The notes: generated by a model not told the origin, from the letters alone. Counted from the first letter of the stretch, positions 17,688-25,314 are shown. The stretch is 38,475 bases of DNA from Candidatus Endomicrobium neocapritermitis (GCA_009778325.1 WRJZ01000028.1:1-38475), one strand, 5' to 3'. Numbers and translations: made by a program.

Positions 17688-18179
17688 CTAAATTAATACA
17701 TCGCCAATAACAAAAACATCCACGGGAACGCTTCCTTTTTGAAGCGCCTCAATTGACAGTAAATACTGTTTGGTTATTTCCGGGTCATCGCCAAAAGGGC
17801 TGCCTCGCATTCGGTCGCTCACAAAACCCGTAAAGCATATAAAATCTTTTCCGAAATGAACGCTTTTTTTATTACTGAGAGTTATTGTTTTAACTGCACA
17901 CAGAGCAATTTCGTCGGTTTTGGAATTGTATGACGGAAGTTTATTATTTCCGGCATCTTTAACGTACATATTGAAAAAGAAATCTTTTGTTCCGCCATAA
18001 TACTTTCTGACAATTTTATCGGAAATATCCAAAAGGCTTACGGCTTTAGCGGTTTTCGATGAAATTTCAGCGGATTTTGCACCGGCAAAATAAAGACCAG
18101 CCTCCGCAAAGCACGCCTGCGGAACTGATAATGAAAATAAAAAGAAAGAAATAATAACTGCTGCTATTTTCTTTTTCAT
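17688..18179 (-). CDS. Small secreted protein of unknown function
   Basis: The 163-residue protein begins with a clear signal peptide: basic MKKK, a hydrophobic core to about residue 20, and a likely cleavage after CFA near 25. The mature part of about 138 residues has no motif I recognise. It includes two cysteines (in ALCAVK and FICFTGF) that could form a disulfide after export, and a C-terminal VDVFVIGDVLI strand. It lies just upstream of and parallel to the giant exported gene, separated by a terminator-like hairpin, so the two may be expressed together through partial readthrough. The ATG at 18177-18179 has no strong Shine-Dalgarno sequence. A weak TTTACA/TACATA promoter can be drawn in the AT-rich DNA upstream. 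Confidence 0.75.
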   Translation of the reverse strand: MKKKIAAVIISFFLFSLSVPQACFAEAGLYFAGAKSAEISSKTAKAVSLLDISDKIVRKYYGGTKDFFFNMYVKDAGNNKLPSYNSKTDEIALCAVKTITLSNKKSVHFGKDFICFTGFVSDRMRGSPFGDDPEITKQYLLSIEALQKGSVPVDVFVIGDVLI

Positions 18180-18257
18180 ACTATATTAATTCTAGTACAT
18201 ATATGTATTTTTTGTAATAAATACTTGTAAAATAATAGTAAATTTTAAATAAAGTAG

Positions 18258-18396
18258 AAATGCAGGGATGCAAAGAGGCGGGGATGCAGTGTAACGACAA
18301 AGGCATAAAACTGCCTTTATCTGTCATCCAGAGTGTTTTTATCGTTTTTGTTGTTGCCCAGCCTCTCCGCATCTCTGCATCTTTGCATCCGTCGTT
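18258..18396. repeat. O8-class composite palindrome between divergent genes
   Basis: The left arm (about 18258-18290) has 8-bp words GCAGGGAT, GCAAAGAG and GCGGGGAT. The right arm (about 18360-18395) has the complementary words ATCTCTGC and ATCTTTGC. The core begins GTAACGACAAAGGC and ends with TTGTTGTTGCCCAGCC, related to the other O8 cores. An inner hairpin AAAGGCA...TGCCTTT (about 18298-18318) is also visible. The remaining DNA of this 260-bp gap is AT-rich and holds the promoter at 18401-18429. Confidence 0.7.
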
Positions 18397-18400
18397 ATTA

Positions 18401-18429
18401 TTTACATCTTCTGATTTTAATATTATAAT
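18401..18429 (+). promoter_or_regulatory. Strong sigma70-type promoter, near-leaderless start
   Basis: TTTACA (18401-18406), a 17-nt spacer and TATAAT (18424-18429) form a near-consensus promoter. The expected transcript start, about 18435-18437, is only 4-6 nt before the ATG at 18441. The mRNA would be almost leaderless, which fits the lack of a Shine-Dalgarno sequence. Confidence 0.65.
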
Positions 18430-18440
18430 CACAATCAGTA

Positions 18441-19295
18441 ATGAAACTTGATAATCCGCAAACTTACAAACAATTGCTGGCAAGATTGGCAATGATAAAT
18501 ATCTTTTTTGTCATTTTTATGACAATTACGACATTTCTTATTTTTATAAGTTATGACGCGTCGCTGTGGCACATCTGTCCTAAATCAGGCATTTTTAAAG
18601 TTTTCTTCCAAAACATCAGATTTAACCTTTCAGTTGCCGGATATTTTAACGCCCCGGTTTTTATCTCTCTTATAATTTTTTTGACTTTCAGACCTGCGCA
18701 TATCACAAAATTTTTCGCAGGTATTATAAGATCTTATTATCTTTCGGCGTTTATCGCGTCTTTTTCGCTGCTTACGCTTTCATTTCTGATTAAAAACATT
18801 AAAAGCATAGAAAAAATTATGTCCACGGAATATTTTTCAAAACTTTCGATTATTTATTCCGCTTTCGATAATCCTACGTTTGTAACAATGCTTATAATAA
18901 TGTCCGCATTATTTTTGATAACAGTGATTTTCTTTGCGCTTTTTTTCAAAATGATTTTAAAGGCAGAGGAATACACGATTGACGATTATCAGCAGGCCAT
19001 GGTCGCGACCGTACTGGCGTTGCTTCTGTGCGTATTTTTTGCCAAAGGAAAAGTTATAGGGCATCTTACTGTCCGCGATGCCGCCGTAACGCCGGTTATA
19101 CAGCTCAATGATTATGCCGTTGCCGGTCCGTACAAAATATTTAACGATTTAAAAAAGCTGAACTTATCGGACATATCGGTCATAAAAAACAAAAGAGCGG
19201 CTCTTGAGGAAAACAATATGATAATAACTGATGATGACGAAGAAAAAGCCAGGCAGCTGCTTTACAGATTCACTCCAAAGGCAATTAACAATTAA
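18441..19295 (+). CDS. Five-helix membrane protein, probable truncated LtaS-type sulfatase-family protein
   Basis: The 284 residues contain five predicted membrane helices (about 16-38, 65-83, 99-116, 147-173 and 188-204). An extracytoplasmic segment follows with QLNDYAVAGPYKIFNDLKK (about 224-242), then an acidic helix ending EEKARQLLYRF. Five N-terminal helices followed by an N-x-x-A-x-x-G-P-Y-like segment and an (E/D)-A-x-x-L(L) linker is how LtaS-like phosphoglycerol transferases lead into their sulfatase-fold catalytic domain. Here that domain is absent. The frame stops at GCAATTAACAATTAA, the first arm of a palindromic repeat, giving C-terminus Ala-Ile-Asn-Asn. I infer 3-prime truncation by the repeat. 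The LtaS link is by pattern only. The remnant may be non-functional or have a new role. Confidence 0.65.
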   Translation: MKLDNPQTYKQLLARLAMINIFFVIFMTITTFLIFISYDASLWHICPKSGIFKVFFQNIRFNLSVAGYFNAPVFISLIIFLTFRPAHITKFFAGIIRSYYLSAFIASFSLLTLSFLIKNIKSIEKIMSTEYFSKLSIIYSAFDNPTFVTMLIIMSALFLITVIFFALFFKMILKAEEYTIDDYQQAMVATVLALLLCVFFAKGKVIGHLTVRDAAVTPVIQLNDYAVAGPYKIFNDLKKLNLSDISVIKNKRAALEENNMIITDDDEEKARQLLYRFTPKAINN

Positions 19296-19407
19296 CAATG
19301 AACAATTAATAATTATTGTGTTTTCGCCTTGCGAAAACTTGTTAATAAGTTTCGGCAAAGCCGAAACTCCGACATTGTTATTTGTTCATTGTTAATTATT
19401 AATTGCC
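19281..19407. repeat. H7-class composite palindrome between convergent genes
   Basis: The arms of 7-bp words (CAATTAA, CAATGAA) at about 19281-19313 and 19374-19404 enclose two hairpins. These are 19320-19338 (GTTTTCGC, loop CTT, GCGAAAAC) and 19349-19367 (GTTTCGGC, loop AAA, GCCGAAAC), followed by TCCGACATTG. Both flanking genes end inside the arms with the same peptide, Ala-Ile-Asn-Asn-stop. Confidence 0.85.
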
Positions 19408-20048
19408 GTTAAAATTCTTGCCTCGGTTTTATCTCTTCTGTAAGAAAAAAACAAATTATCCCCGCAAAAAGTACACAACCGGCTTGAATGTATTTCTTTT
19501 ACGCCTTCTTTTTTAAGAATTTTACGCGCTGTTTCCGACAAATTCAGTCTGTTGTTTTTAAGCCGTACGCCGAATGCTTTTCCTAATTCCGCGCCGACCT
19601 CATAACAGCATTCCCGAATATGCGGGCCTATGTAAACAACAATATCTTCGGCTTTAACTTTGAATTTTTTATTAAAAATTTTTATTGTGTTTTGAAGTAT
19701 TCCTGACGCGAGCCCTTTCCAGCCCGCGTGTACCGCCGCTTTTACGGATTTGTCTTTTGACGCCATCAAAACAGGCATGCAGTCAGCAGTAAAAATTCCT
19801 AGCATTATATTATTTTCATTTGTTATAAGCCCGTCGCAGTCTTCAATAAAACCGCCTTTATCTTTTTCGCCGGCAACATGTACATTATTACCGTGAACCT
19901 GACGCATCAGCACAATATTTTTCGCGTCTAATTCCAAAGAACGCAGCAAAGAATTTCTTTGCGCGCCGTTTTTCATATCGCCGCACGATTTAACCGAAGT
20001 GAAATGCTTAAGAGGAAACCTGCTTTCAGTGATGAGTTTGTTTTTCAT
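19392..20048 (-). CDS. pgeF: PgeF/YfiH-family purine nucleoside phosphorylase (polyphenol oxidase family)
   Basis: A 218-residue member of the YfiH/LACC1 family. Members act on purine nucleosides (phosphorolysis, deamination) and, in E. coli, correct mis-incorporation during peptidoglycan precursor synthesis. The metal-site residues are visible: H52 in VHGNNV, C90 in TADCMPV and H107 in AAVHAGWKG, plus CDGLITN near 71. It is slightly short for the family (about 240-260). I chose ATG at 20046-20048; the longer frame upstream only translates the palindromic element and overlaps ftsZ. No strong Shine-Dalgarno sequence is visible, perhaps because the element lies directly upstream. It follows ftsZ in the same direction, a location that fits an envelope-linked job. 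The C-terminus (INN) and stop are encoded by the H7 element. Confidence 0.85.
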   Translation of the reverse strand: MKNKLITESRFPLKHFTSVKSCGDMKNGAQRNSLLRSLELDAKNIVLMRQVHGNNVHVAGEKDKGGFIEDCDGLITNENNIMLGIFTADCMPVLMASKDKSVKAAVHAGWKGLASGILQNTIKIFNKKFKVKAEDIVVYIGPHIRECCYEVGAELGKAFGVRLKNNRLNLSETARKILKKEGVKEIHSSRLCTFCGDNLFFSYRRDKTEARILTAINN

Positions 20049-20059
20049 AATTAAAATTA

Positions 20060-20157
20060 GAAGCTGGGAGAGCTGGGAAGTTGAGAAGCTGAGCAAAGAC
20101 AACGACAAAGACAAAACGAACGCAGCTCCTCTCAGCTTCCCAGCTCTCCCAGCTTCT
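20060..20157. repeat. O8-class composite palindrome (pgeF-ftsZ gap)
   Basis: Perfect 21-bp inverted arms lie at 20060-20080 and 20136-20156, made of GAAGCTGG, GAGAGCTGG and GAAGTTGA words. The core between them contains CAAAGACAACGACAAAGAC and ACAAAACGAAC. The element fills the gap and stands directly before the pgeF ATG, where no good ribosome binding site is seen. Confidence 0.85.
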
Positions 20158-21246
20158 TCATTTAAGTTTTTTAACTTTCCAATAGGTATAAGCCGGTTTT
20201 GAAAAATCCAATTCTTCGGACGCGCCTGCTTCGGGAGCGTCAAAGAGCGACGCCTGCCCGAGTTCTTTTTTTACCGGAGCATCGCTTTTAAACCCGGTCG
20301 CTATTATGGTGATTTTAATTTTATCGTCAAGCCTGTTGTCTATTGCGTGGCCGTAATATATGTGCCCTTTCATGTCGTAACTTTTTATTACATCGCCTAT
20401 GTCTTTGAGCTTCAAAGCCGAAACATTCGCGTTTGTCGTTACGTTTATAAGCATCTTTTCGGCTTGGGAAATATCATAATTGTCGAGAAGAGGGCTTGAA
20501 ACCGCTTTTGCGATTGCTTCTTTGACATTGTCGCTGCTCGCGCTTTCGCCTATTCCTATCAGAGCCGTTCCTGAATTTGCGACTATGGTTCTGACGTCGG
20601 CAAAATCCATATTAATTTCGCCGGGCGTTGTTATCACGTCGGTTATAGCCTGCACGCTCTGCCTTAAAACGTCGTCGATAATCTGATACAAAGCTTTTGC
20701 CGACATTCTTTCGTCAACGACGTTAAATACTCTTTCATTCGGAATTATTATGAGCGTATCGGTATAATTTCGCAGATTGCCGATACCTTCCTCGGCCTGC
20801 GACATTCTGACCTGTCCTTCAAACCCAAACGGTTTTGTTACGACCCCTATAGTCAAAATGCCTTCCGATTTTGCTATCTGCGCGACAACGGGCGCCGCGC
20901 CCGTGCCCGTGCCTCCGCCCATTCCGGCGGTGACAAAAACCATATCCGCGCCTTTAATCGTTTCGCGTATGATGTCCATGCTTTCTTCGGCGGCCTTTTG
21001 CCCGATCGCCGGATTTCCTCCGACGCCAAGCCCTTTGGAAATTCTTTCGCCAATCTGCAGCCGCACCGGAGCCGCGGACTCTCTCAAAACCTGCACGTCC
21101 GTATTTATGGCGATAAACTCGACGCCGCTCACGTTAGCGGCTATCATTCTGTTAACTGCGTTTGAACCGCCGCCGCCTACGCCGATAACTTTTATTACCG
21201 CAGGCTGACCATTGCTTGAATTTTCAACAGGCAATATTATCTTCAT
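20158..21246 (-). CDS. ftsZ: Cell division protein FtsZ
   Basis: A tubulin-like GTPase that forms the division ring. The 362 residues carry VIGVGGGGSNAV (about 21-31), the tubulin signature GGGTGTG at 110-116, NERVFNVVDERMS near 170 and the T7 catalytic loop NMDFADVRT at 212-220. The linker after the globular domain is very short (roughly 30 residues). The tail LDFSKPAYTYWKVKK is a variant of the usual conserved C-terminal peptide (D-I-P-x-[FY]-L-R), the FtsA-binding site. I chose ATG at 21244-21246, one base after the ftsA stop, with GAGGAAA upstream inside ftsA. A TTG 18 nt earlier (21264) is the alternative. It is the seventh gene of queF-murC-murB-ddl-ftsQ-ftsA-ftsZ. Confidence 0.97.
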   Translation of the reverse strand: MKIILPVENSSNGQPAVIKVIGVGGGGSNAVNRMIAANVSGVEFIAINTDVQVLRESAAPVRLQIGERISKGLGVGGNPAIGQKAAEESMDIIRETIKGADMVFVTAGMGGGTGTGAAPVVAQIAKSEGILTIGVVTKPFGFEGQVRMSQAEEGIGNLRNYTDTLIIIPNERVFNVVDERMSAKALYQIIDDVLRQSVQAITDVITTPGEINMDFADVRTIVANSGTALIGIGESASSDNVKEAIAKAVSSPLLDNYDISQAEKMLINVTTNANVSALKLKDIGDVIKSYDMKGHIYYGHAIDNRLDDKIKITIIATGFKSDAPVKKELGQASLFDAPEAGASEELDFSKPAYTYWKVKKLK

Positions 21247-21247
21247 T

Positions 21248-22489
21248 TTAAAAAGTTTCCTCAAACCATTTGCTTACTTTGGAAAAAAATCCGTTTCCGG
21301 AAGATTTCGGAGAATATACGGAGTAAGTGCTGCCCATAGTCGAAGCGACCGCTCCGATTGCGGTTGTATAAACCGGATTTAAAACTATTTCATGCGGGCC
21401 TACAACTTTCTCGGAATTCGGCACGCCGATTCTTACGGAACATCCGAAATATTTTTCAAAAGCTTCGGTCATGCCTTCAAGCTGGCAGCCGCCGCCGGTC
21501 AAAATAATTCCTCCCGACAAAAACTGCGAACCGTAAGAACTTTTTTTCATCATATCTTCTATAACAAACAGCATCTGTTCCACTCTCGGCTGTATTATTT
21601 CCACCAAATTCTTTCTTTCGTATTTTTTTACGCTTCTTCCGTCAGCCGCCCTGTATTCGAATTCCGAATTTTTTAAATTAGGATGCGCAAAAGCCGCTCC
21701 GTACATTTCTTTAACTTCTTTCGATACGGAAAAAGAAGCCCTGAGCTTATGCATGATGTCCCGCGTTATATAATCCGCGCCGACCTGCGCTTCTCCGGTA
21801 TGCCTTATTATCCCGTCGGCATAATGCACAAGCCCTGTTGTCAGCCCGCCCAAATCAACGACAAGACATCCGAGCTCCTTTTCTTCTTTTGTTACAAGAA
21901 TATCGCTTGCCGCCAAATAGCCGTAAACTTTTTCATCACAGCTTATGTCGACTGAATTCATAGCCTTTATTATGTTGCCGATATTGCTGCTGACGGCTAC
22001 CAGAGCGTGCACGTCAACTTCTATAAAAGTGCCTTCCATCCCTATGGGGTTTTGTATTCCGCGCTGCTGGTTTAAAATAAATTCCCTCGGAATTATCTGC
22101 AAAATTTCATGTTCCGGGTCGAGTTTAATCATTTTTCTCGCGCTGTCTAAAGCGTTTACGACGGTCTCCTCGGTAATTTCCCTGTTTGAGTGCGTAATAT
22201 TCGCCACTCCTTTGGAGTTTTTCGCTTCAATAAAACTGCCTCTTATCGCGACAATGACATTGCCTATATGGCTTCCCGCGGCCTTTTCAGTTTCTTCAAA
22301 AGCTCTTGCCATTGCCATTGCTGCTTCCTGTATGTTTATTACGGCCCCGGCTTTTATACCGTCGCTGCACGGAACGCACGCGCAGCCCAAAATTTTGACA
22401 AGCCTCGCGTCTTCGTCCCTGGCTCCCGCAACGCAGCAAACCTGATTGCTTCCGATATCAAGCCCTGCTATAAGCTCTTGTTTTGGCAT
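21248..22489 (-). CDS. ftsA: Cell division protein FtsA
   Basis: An actin-like ATPase that tethers FtsZ to the membrane and recruits later division proteins. The 413 residues show the phosphate-1 motif AGLDIGSNQVC near the N-terminus, phosphate-2 VVDLGGLTTG in the middle and the adenosine motif ILTGGGCQLEGM near 330. The C-terminus FFSKVSKWFEETF is a short amphipathic helix, the expected membrane-targeting sequence. The start is ATG at 22487-22489 with AAGGA about 8 nt upstream. It is one base from ftsZ, so the two are probably translationally coupled. Between ftsQ and ftsA is a palindromic element of about 120 bp, unusual inside a division operon. Confidence 0.95.
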   Translation of the reverse strand: MPKQELIAGLDIGSNQVCCVAGARDEDARLVKILGCACVPCSDGIKAGAVINIQEAAMAMARAFEETEKAAGSHIGNVIVAIRGSFIEAKNSKGVANITHSNREITEETVVNALDSARKMIKLDPEHEILQIIPREFILNQQRGIQNPIGMEGTFIEVDVHALVAVSSNIGNIIKAMNSVDISCDEKVYGYLAASDILVTKEEKELGCLVVDLGGLTTGLVHYADGIIRHTGEAQVGADYITRDIMHKLRASFSVSKEVKEMYGAAFAHPNLKNSEFEYRAADGRSVKKYERKNLVEIIQPRVEQMLFVIEDMMKKSSYGSQFLSGGIILTGGGCQLEGMTEAFEKYFGCSVRIGVPNSEKVVGPHEIVLNPVYTTAIGAVASTMGSTYSVYSPKSSGNGFFSKVSKWFEETF

Positions 22490-22504
22490 TATTCATTCCT
22501 TTTT

Positions 22505-22620
22505 GAGAAGTTTAGAGAGCTGGGATGTTGGGAAGCCGAGAGGAGCTGTGGTCGTTTCGTCTTTATCTTTTGCCGTTGTCTTTACTCAGCTTCCCAGCTT
22601 CCCGGCTTCTCAGCTTCAGC
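22505..22620. repeat. O8-class composite palindrome (ftsA-ftsQ gap)
   Basis: The left arm (22505-22546) carries GAGAGCTGGGAT and GGGAAGCCGAGAGGAG. The right arm (22586-22619) carries CAGCTTCCCAGCTTCCCGG. On the minus strand the core reads AAAGACAACGGCAAAAG, matching the core at 20094. The ftsQ stop codon TGA (22616-22618) is part of the right arm. Confidence 0.8.
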
Positions 22621-23434
22621 CGTTATTGTCGTTTCTTGGTTTTACGACCGCTTTTCCGAGTTCGTAAAAAGTCATATCTATGTACTCTATTTCTTTATGT
22701 TTATTAACCGCGTCAACGTAAATTTTCTTGAGCTTATCAAATTTGTGTTTCACGTATTCAGGCCTTTCATCGCCCCAAAAAATTACCGTTCCGTCATAAG
22801 TTTTAAAAACTATGTCTCCCGTTTTTGAAAATCTTATCTCGGCTATATTATCGAGAAAATCCTCGCACGCGGGCTTAAAAATTTTCAAAAACTTTAAAAT
22901 ATCGCTTCTTTCGCTTTCGGTTTTATACGCGATTACCGGAATTTTCATGCCGCTCATAAAACCGCGCAGAGGAAAAGGCTTATCTTCAAAATCCACGCCC
23001 ATTATTTCCCCGCCGGACATTACAAAAGCTTCCGGAGTCCTTTCATAAAGTTTTACGCGCACTTTCTGCCATCTTCTGTTAATTGAAATATTCATGAGCT
23101 CGGGCTTAACTTTCTTTATCTCTTCTTCGGCTTCGGATAAATTTATTTTCAGCAGATTATCGCCTATTTTAAAAGGCAGAAGCTCTCTTATTTCGGCTTT
23201 TGTGACATTTTTGCATCCGACAACGTCTATTTCTTTTACCATTATGCTTTCGGAAGCGTAAACATATCCGACAAGTTTTTTCGCGCCGATATAGATAAGC
23301 GCGCACAGAAAAGTTATCAGGCAAAGGTAAATAAAAAGTTTTCCGAACTTTCTTCCTTTTTTAGAAGAACGCCCGTGCCCATGGTTTAAGGCAACTCTTC
23401 TCTTGTATGTATACTTTTTTCTTTTAACAGGCAT
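22616..23434 (-). CDS. ftsQ: Cell division protein FtsQ/DivIB (POTRA domain)
   Basis: A single-pass inner-membrane division protein of 272 residues. It has a basic cytoplasmic N-terminus (MPVKRKKYTYKRR), one membrane helix (about 32-52), a POTRA domain (about 63-135: MVKEIDVVGCKNVTKAEI, then LYERTPEAFV) and a periplasmic beta domain. In the divisome FtsQ links the ring to septal peptidoglycan synthesis. Order and direction (ddl-ftsQ-ftsA-ftsZ) match the classical dcw cluster and support the call. The start at 23434 is 3 nt after the ddl stop. The last codons (AAC GAC AAT AAC GGC TGA) resemble the O8 core, and the stop lies in the repeat arm, so the C-terminal few residues are probably element-derived. 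Confidence 0.9.
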   Translation of the reverse strand: MPVKRKKYTYKRRVALNHGHGRSSKKGRKFGKLFIYLCLITFLCALIYIGAKKLVGYVYASESIMVKEIDVVGCKNVTKAEIRELLPFKIGDNLLKINLSEAEEEIKKVKPELMNISINRRWQKVRVKLYERTPEAFVMSGGEIMGVDFEDKPFPLRGFMSGMKIPVIAYKTESERSDILKFLKIFKPACEDFLDNIAEIRFSKTGDIVFKTYDGTVIFWGDERPEYVKHKFDKLKKIYVDAVNKHKEIEYIDMTFYELGKAVVKPRNDNNG

Positions 23435-23437
23435 TTT

Positions 23438-24352
23438 TTACAATGAACTCTCTATAATTTTTAAAACCAGCTCTTCAAAACTTATGCCGCAAGCCCTTGC
23501 CGCGTCCGGAAGAAGAGAAGTTTCCGTCATTCCGGGCACCGTATTATTTTCCAAAACCCAGACTTTTCCGTTTTGGTCGACTATCATATCAACCCTGCAC
23601 ACGGCGCGGCATTTAAGCGACTTATAAACTTTTTCGGCATTGTACTGGGCGTGATTATACGCATTTTTGCTTATTTTTGCCGGGATTATATGCTTTGAAC
23701 CGCCTTTTGCGTACTTTGATTTAAAATCATAAAACTTTCCCTTCGGCACGATTTCAATGACTGGCAGCGCTTCTCCGTCTAAAACGCCTATTGTGATTTC
23801 TTTGCCTTTAATAAACTGCTCGACGATAATCTCATCGCCGTATTTAAAAGCTTTTTTCGCGGCGGCCGCAAGCTCCGACGCTTTTTTAACTATCGATATT
23901 CCTATAGCCGACCCCTGGTCAACAGGTTTTACGACAACGGGATATTTTTTTATTTCCGGAATCATTTCAAATTTTTTTAAAACAAACCAATCAGGAGTTA
24001 ACACGCCCGCGCATTTAAAAAGATCTTTTGAAATGCTTTTATTCATCGAAGCCGAACTCGCAAAAACGCCGCAGCCCGTGTAAGGTATCCCCATAACTTC
24101 AAGCATGCCCTGTATTGTCCCGTCTTCGCCGATAGGGCCATGAAGGGCTATATACGCGATATCTATTTTTTCTTTTCTGATTTTTTCGGCGACATTTTTA
24201 TCAACGTCTATGGCGGTAACTTTAAGTTTGAGCTTTTTCATGGCGTTTATAACGGCTTTTCCGGATTTCAGCGAAATTTCTCTTTCGCTCGATGTTCCTC
24301 CGTATAAAACGCCTATTTTTTTATTTTTCAGTTTATCTGGAATTACAGTCAT
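23438..24352 (-). CDS. ddl: D-alanine--D-alanine ligase
   Basis: An ATP-grasp ligase that makes the D-Ala-D-Ala dipeptide of peptidoglycan in the cytoplasm. The 304 residues are typical. Motifs include VLYGGTSSEREISL near 15-28, ALHGPIGEDGTIQG near 68-81, VVKPVDQGSAIGIS near 140-153, EQFIKGKEITIGVL and, near the C-terminus, NNTVPGMTETSLLP for Mg/ATP and substrate binding. The residue before NTVPGMT is Asn where Leu is more common, a minor change. It lies between murB and ftsQ with 8 and 3 nt gaps, so it is co-transcribed with both. Confidence 0.96.
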   Translation of the reverse strand: MTVIPDKLKNKKIGVLYGGTSSEREISLKSGKAVINAMKKLKLKVTAIDVDKNVAEKIRKEKIDIAYIALHGPIGEDGTIQGMLEVMGIPYTGCGVFASSASMNKSISKDLFKCAGVLTPDWFVLKKFEMIPEIKKYPVVVKPVDQGSAIGISIVKKASELAAAAKKAFKYGDEIIVEQFIKGKEITIGVLDGEALPVIEIVPKGKFYDFKSKYAKGGSKHIIPAKISKNAYNHAQYNAEKVYKSLKCRAVCRVDMIVDQNGKVWVLENNTVPGMTETSLLPDAARACGISFEELVLKIIESSL

Positions 24353-24360
24353 GTTTTCCT

Positions 24361-25269
24361 TTAAAAATCAAATATTTTCAGTTCCAGCTCCAAATCCACG
24401 TTACACTTATCTTTCACCGTCTTTCTTACAGTATAAATCAAATCAAGCACGTCATTATAAGCGGCGTTTTTGGCATTTACTATAAAGTTGGCGTGTACTT
24501 GCGAAACTTCCGCGCCGCCTTTTTTCCTGCCTTTAAGCCCCGCATCGTCAATAAGTTTTCCGGCGCTTAGCCCAGTAGGATTTTTAAATATGCATCCTGC
24601 GTTCGGCAGAGATAAAGGCTGCGATTGTACGCGTTTTGAAATGCTGTCGGATACAGTCTTTAAAATATCATTTCCGGCGTCTTTTTTCAAGGAAAAATTA
24701 ATTTTTGAAATCACGCAGTCTTCAAGACCGCTTTTTCTGTATTCAAAAGGGATTTCATTCTTTTTTAAAACCTGTTTTTTATAAGTATTGTCTGAAGTTT
24801 TTTTAAAAATTTCAACGCTTTCTACCGCACTGCTTATCCAATTGTCCGCACTGCCGGCATTTCCGAAAACTGCGCCGCCTACAGTCCCCGGAATTCCCGC
24901 GCAGCATTCAAGCCCCGAAAGATTTGATTCTGCCGCGCTTTTAACAAGAGCAGAAAGACTCGCTCCCGCCCCACAGGTAACTTCGTTACCTTTTATAAAA
25001 AGACCCTCAAATTCTTCCGTTAATTTCGCAATGATGCCTCTGTAACCTTTATCCGGAAAAAGAATATTCGTGCCGCTGCCAATGAAAAGAAAAGGTATTT
25101 TTTCATCGGAAACAGTTTCTAAAAAAGCCCGAAGAGCGTTTTCCTCAGGTATTTCAGCAAAATAATCCGCAGGGCCGCCTATCTTAAAAGAACAAAGCTC
25201 CGATAACATTTTATTGTTATGTATTTTGCATCCCGCGTCAGATAATTTTTTTAAAGTTTCATTTGTCAT
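24361..25269 (-). CDS. murB: UDP-N-acetylenolpyruvoylglucosamine reductase
   Basis: A FAD enzyme that reduces UDP-GlcNAc-enolpyruvate to UDP-MurNAc in the cytoplasm. From ATG 25267-25269 the protein has 302 residues, with CSFKIGGPADYF (26-37), the FAD-binding IGSGTN (63-68), AGIPGTVGGAVFGNAG (about 124-139), the YR pair at 177-178 and NAGCIFKNP near 223-231. The usual catalytic Ser is Cys226; Cys at this position is known in other MurB proteins. The type lacking the E. coli-specific extra domain fits. A TTG start at 25293, with AAAAGG 8 nt upstream, would add eight residues and is a real alternative. A half-size O8 element separates it from murC. Confidence 0.93.
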   Translation of the reverse strand: MTNETLKKLSDAGCKIHNNKMLSELCSFKIGGPADYFAEIPEENALRAFLETVSDEKIPFLFIGSGTNILFPDKGYRGIIAKLTEEFEGLFIKGNEVTCGAGASLSALVKSAAESNLSGLECCAGIPGTVGGAVFGNAGSADNWISSAVESVEIFKKTSDNTYKKQVLKKNEIPFEYRKSGLEDCVISKINFSLKKDAGNDILKTVSDSISKRVQSQPLSLPNAGCIFKNPTGLSAGKLIDDAGLKGRKKGGAEVSQVHANFIVNAKNAAYNDVLDLIYTVRKTVKDKCNVDLELELKIFDF

Positions 25270-25314
25270 TGTTTTTGTTAATGCTAAAGACAAATCACCA
25301 GCCTTTTTTCAAAA

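Noticed and set aside
18181-18492. 103-aa minus-strand open frame
   Set aside because: It translates the O8 palindrome and overlaps the promoter and start of the plus-strand membrane protein. Low-complexity product with no ribosome binding site.
20049-20243. N-terminal extension of pgeF
   Set aside because: The extra 65 codons translate the palindromic element and the antisense of the ftsZ tail; the family N-terminus fits ATG at 20048.
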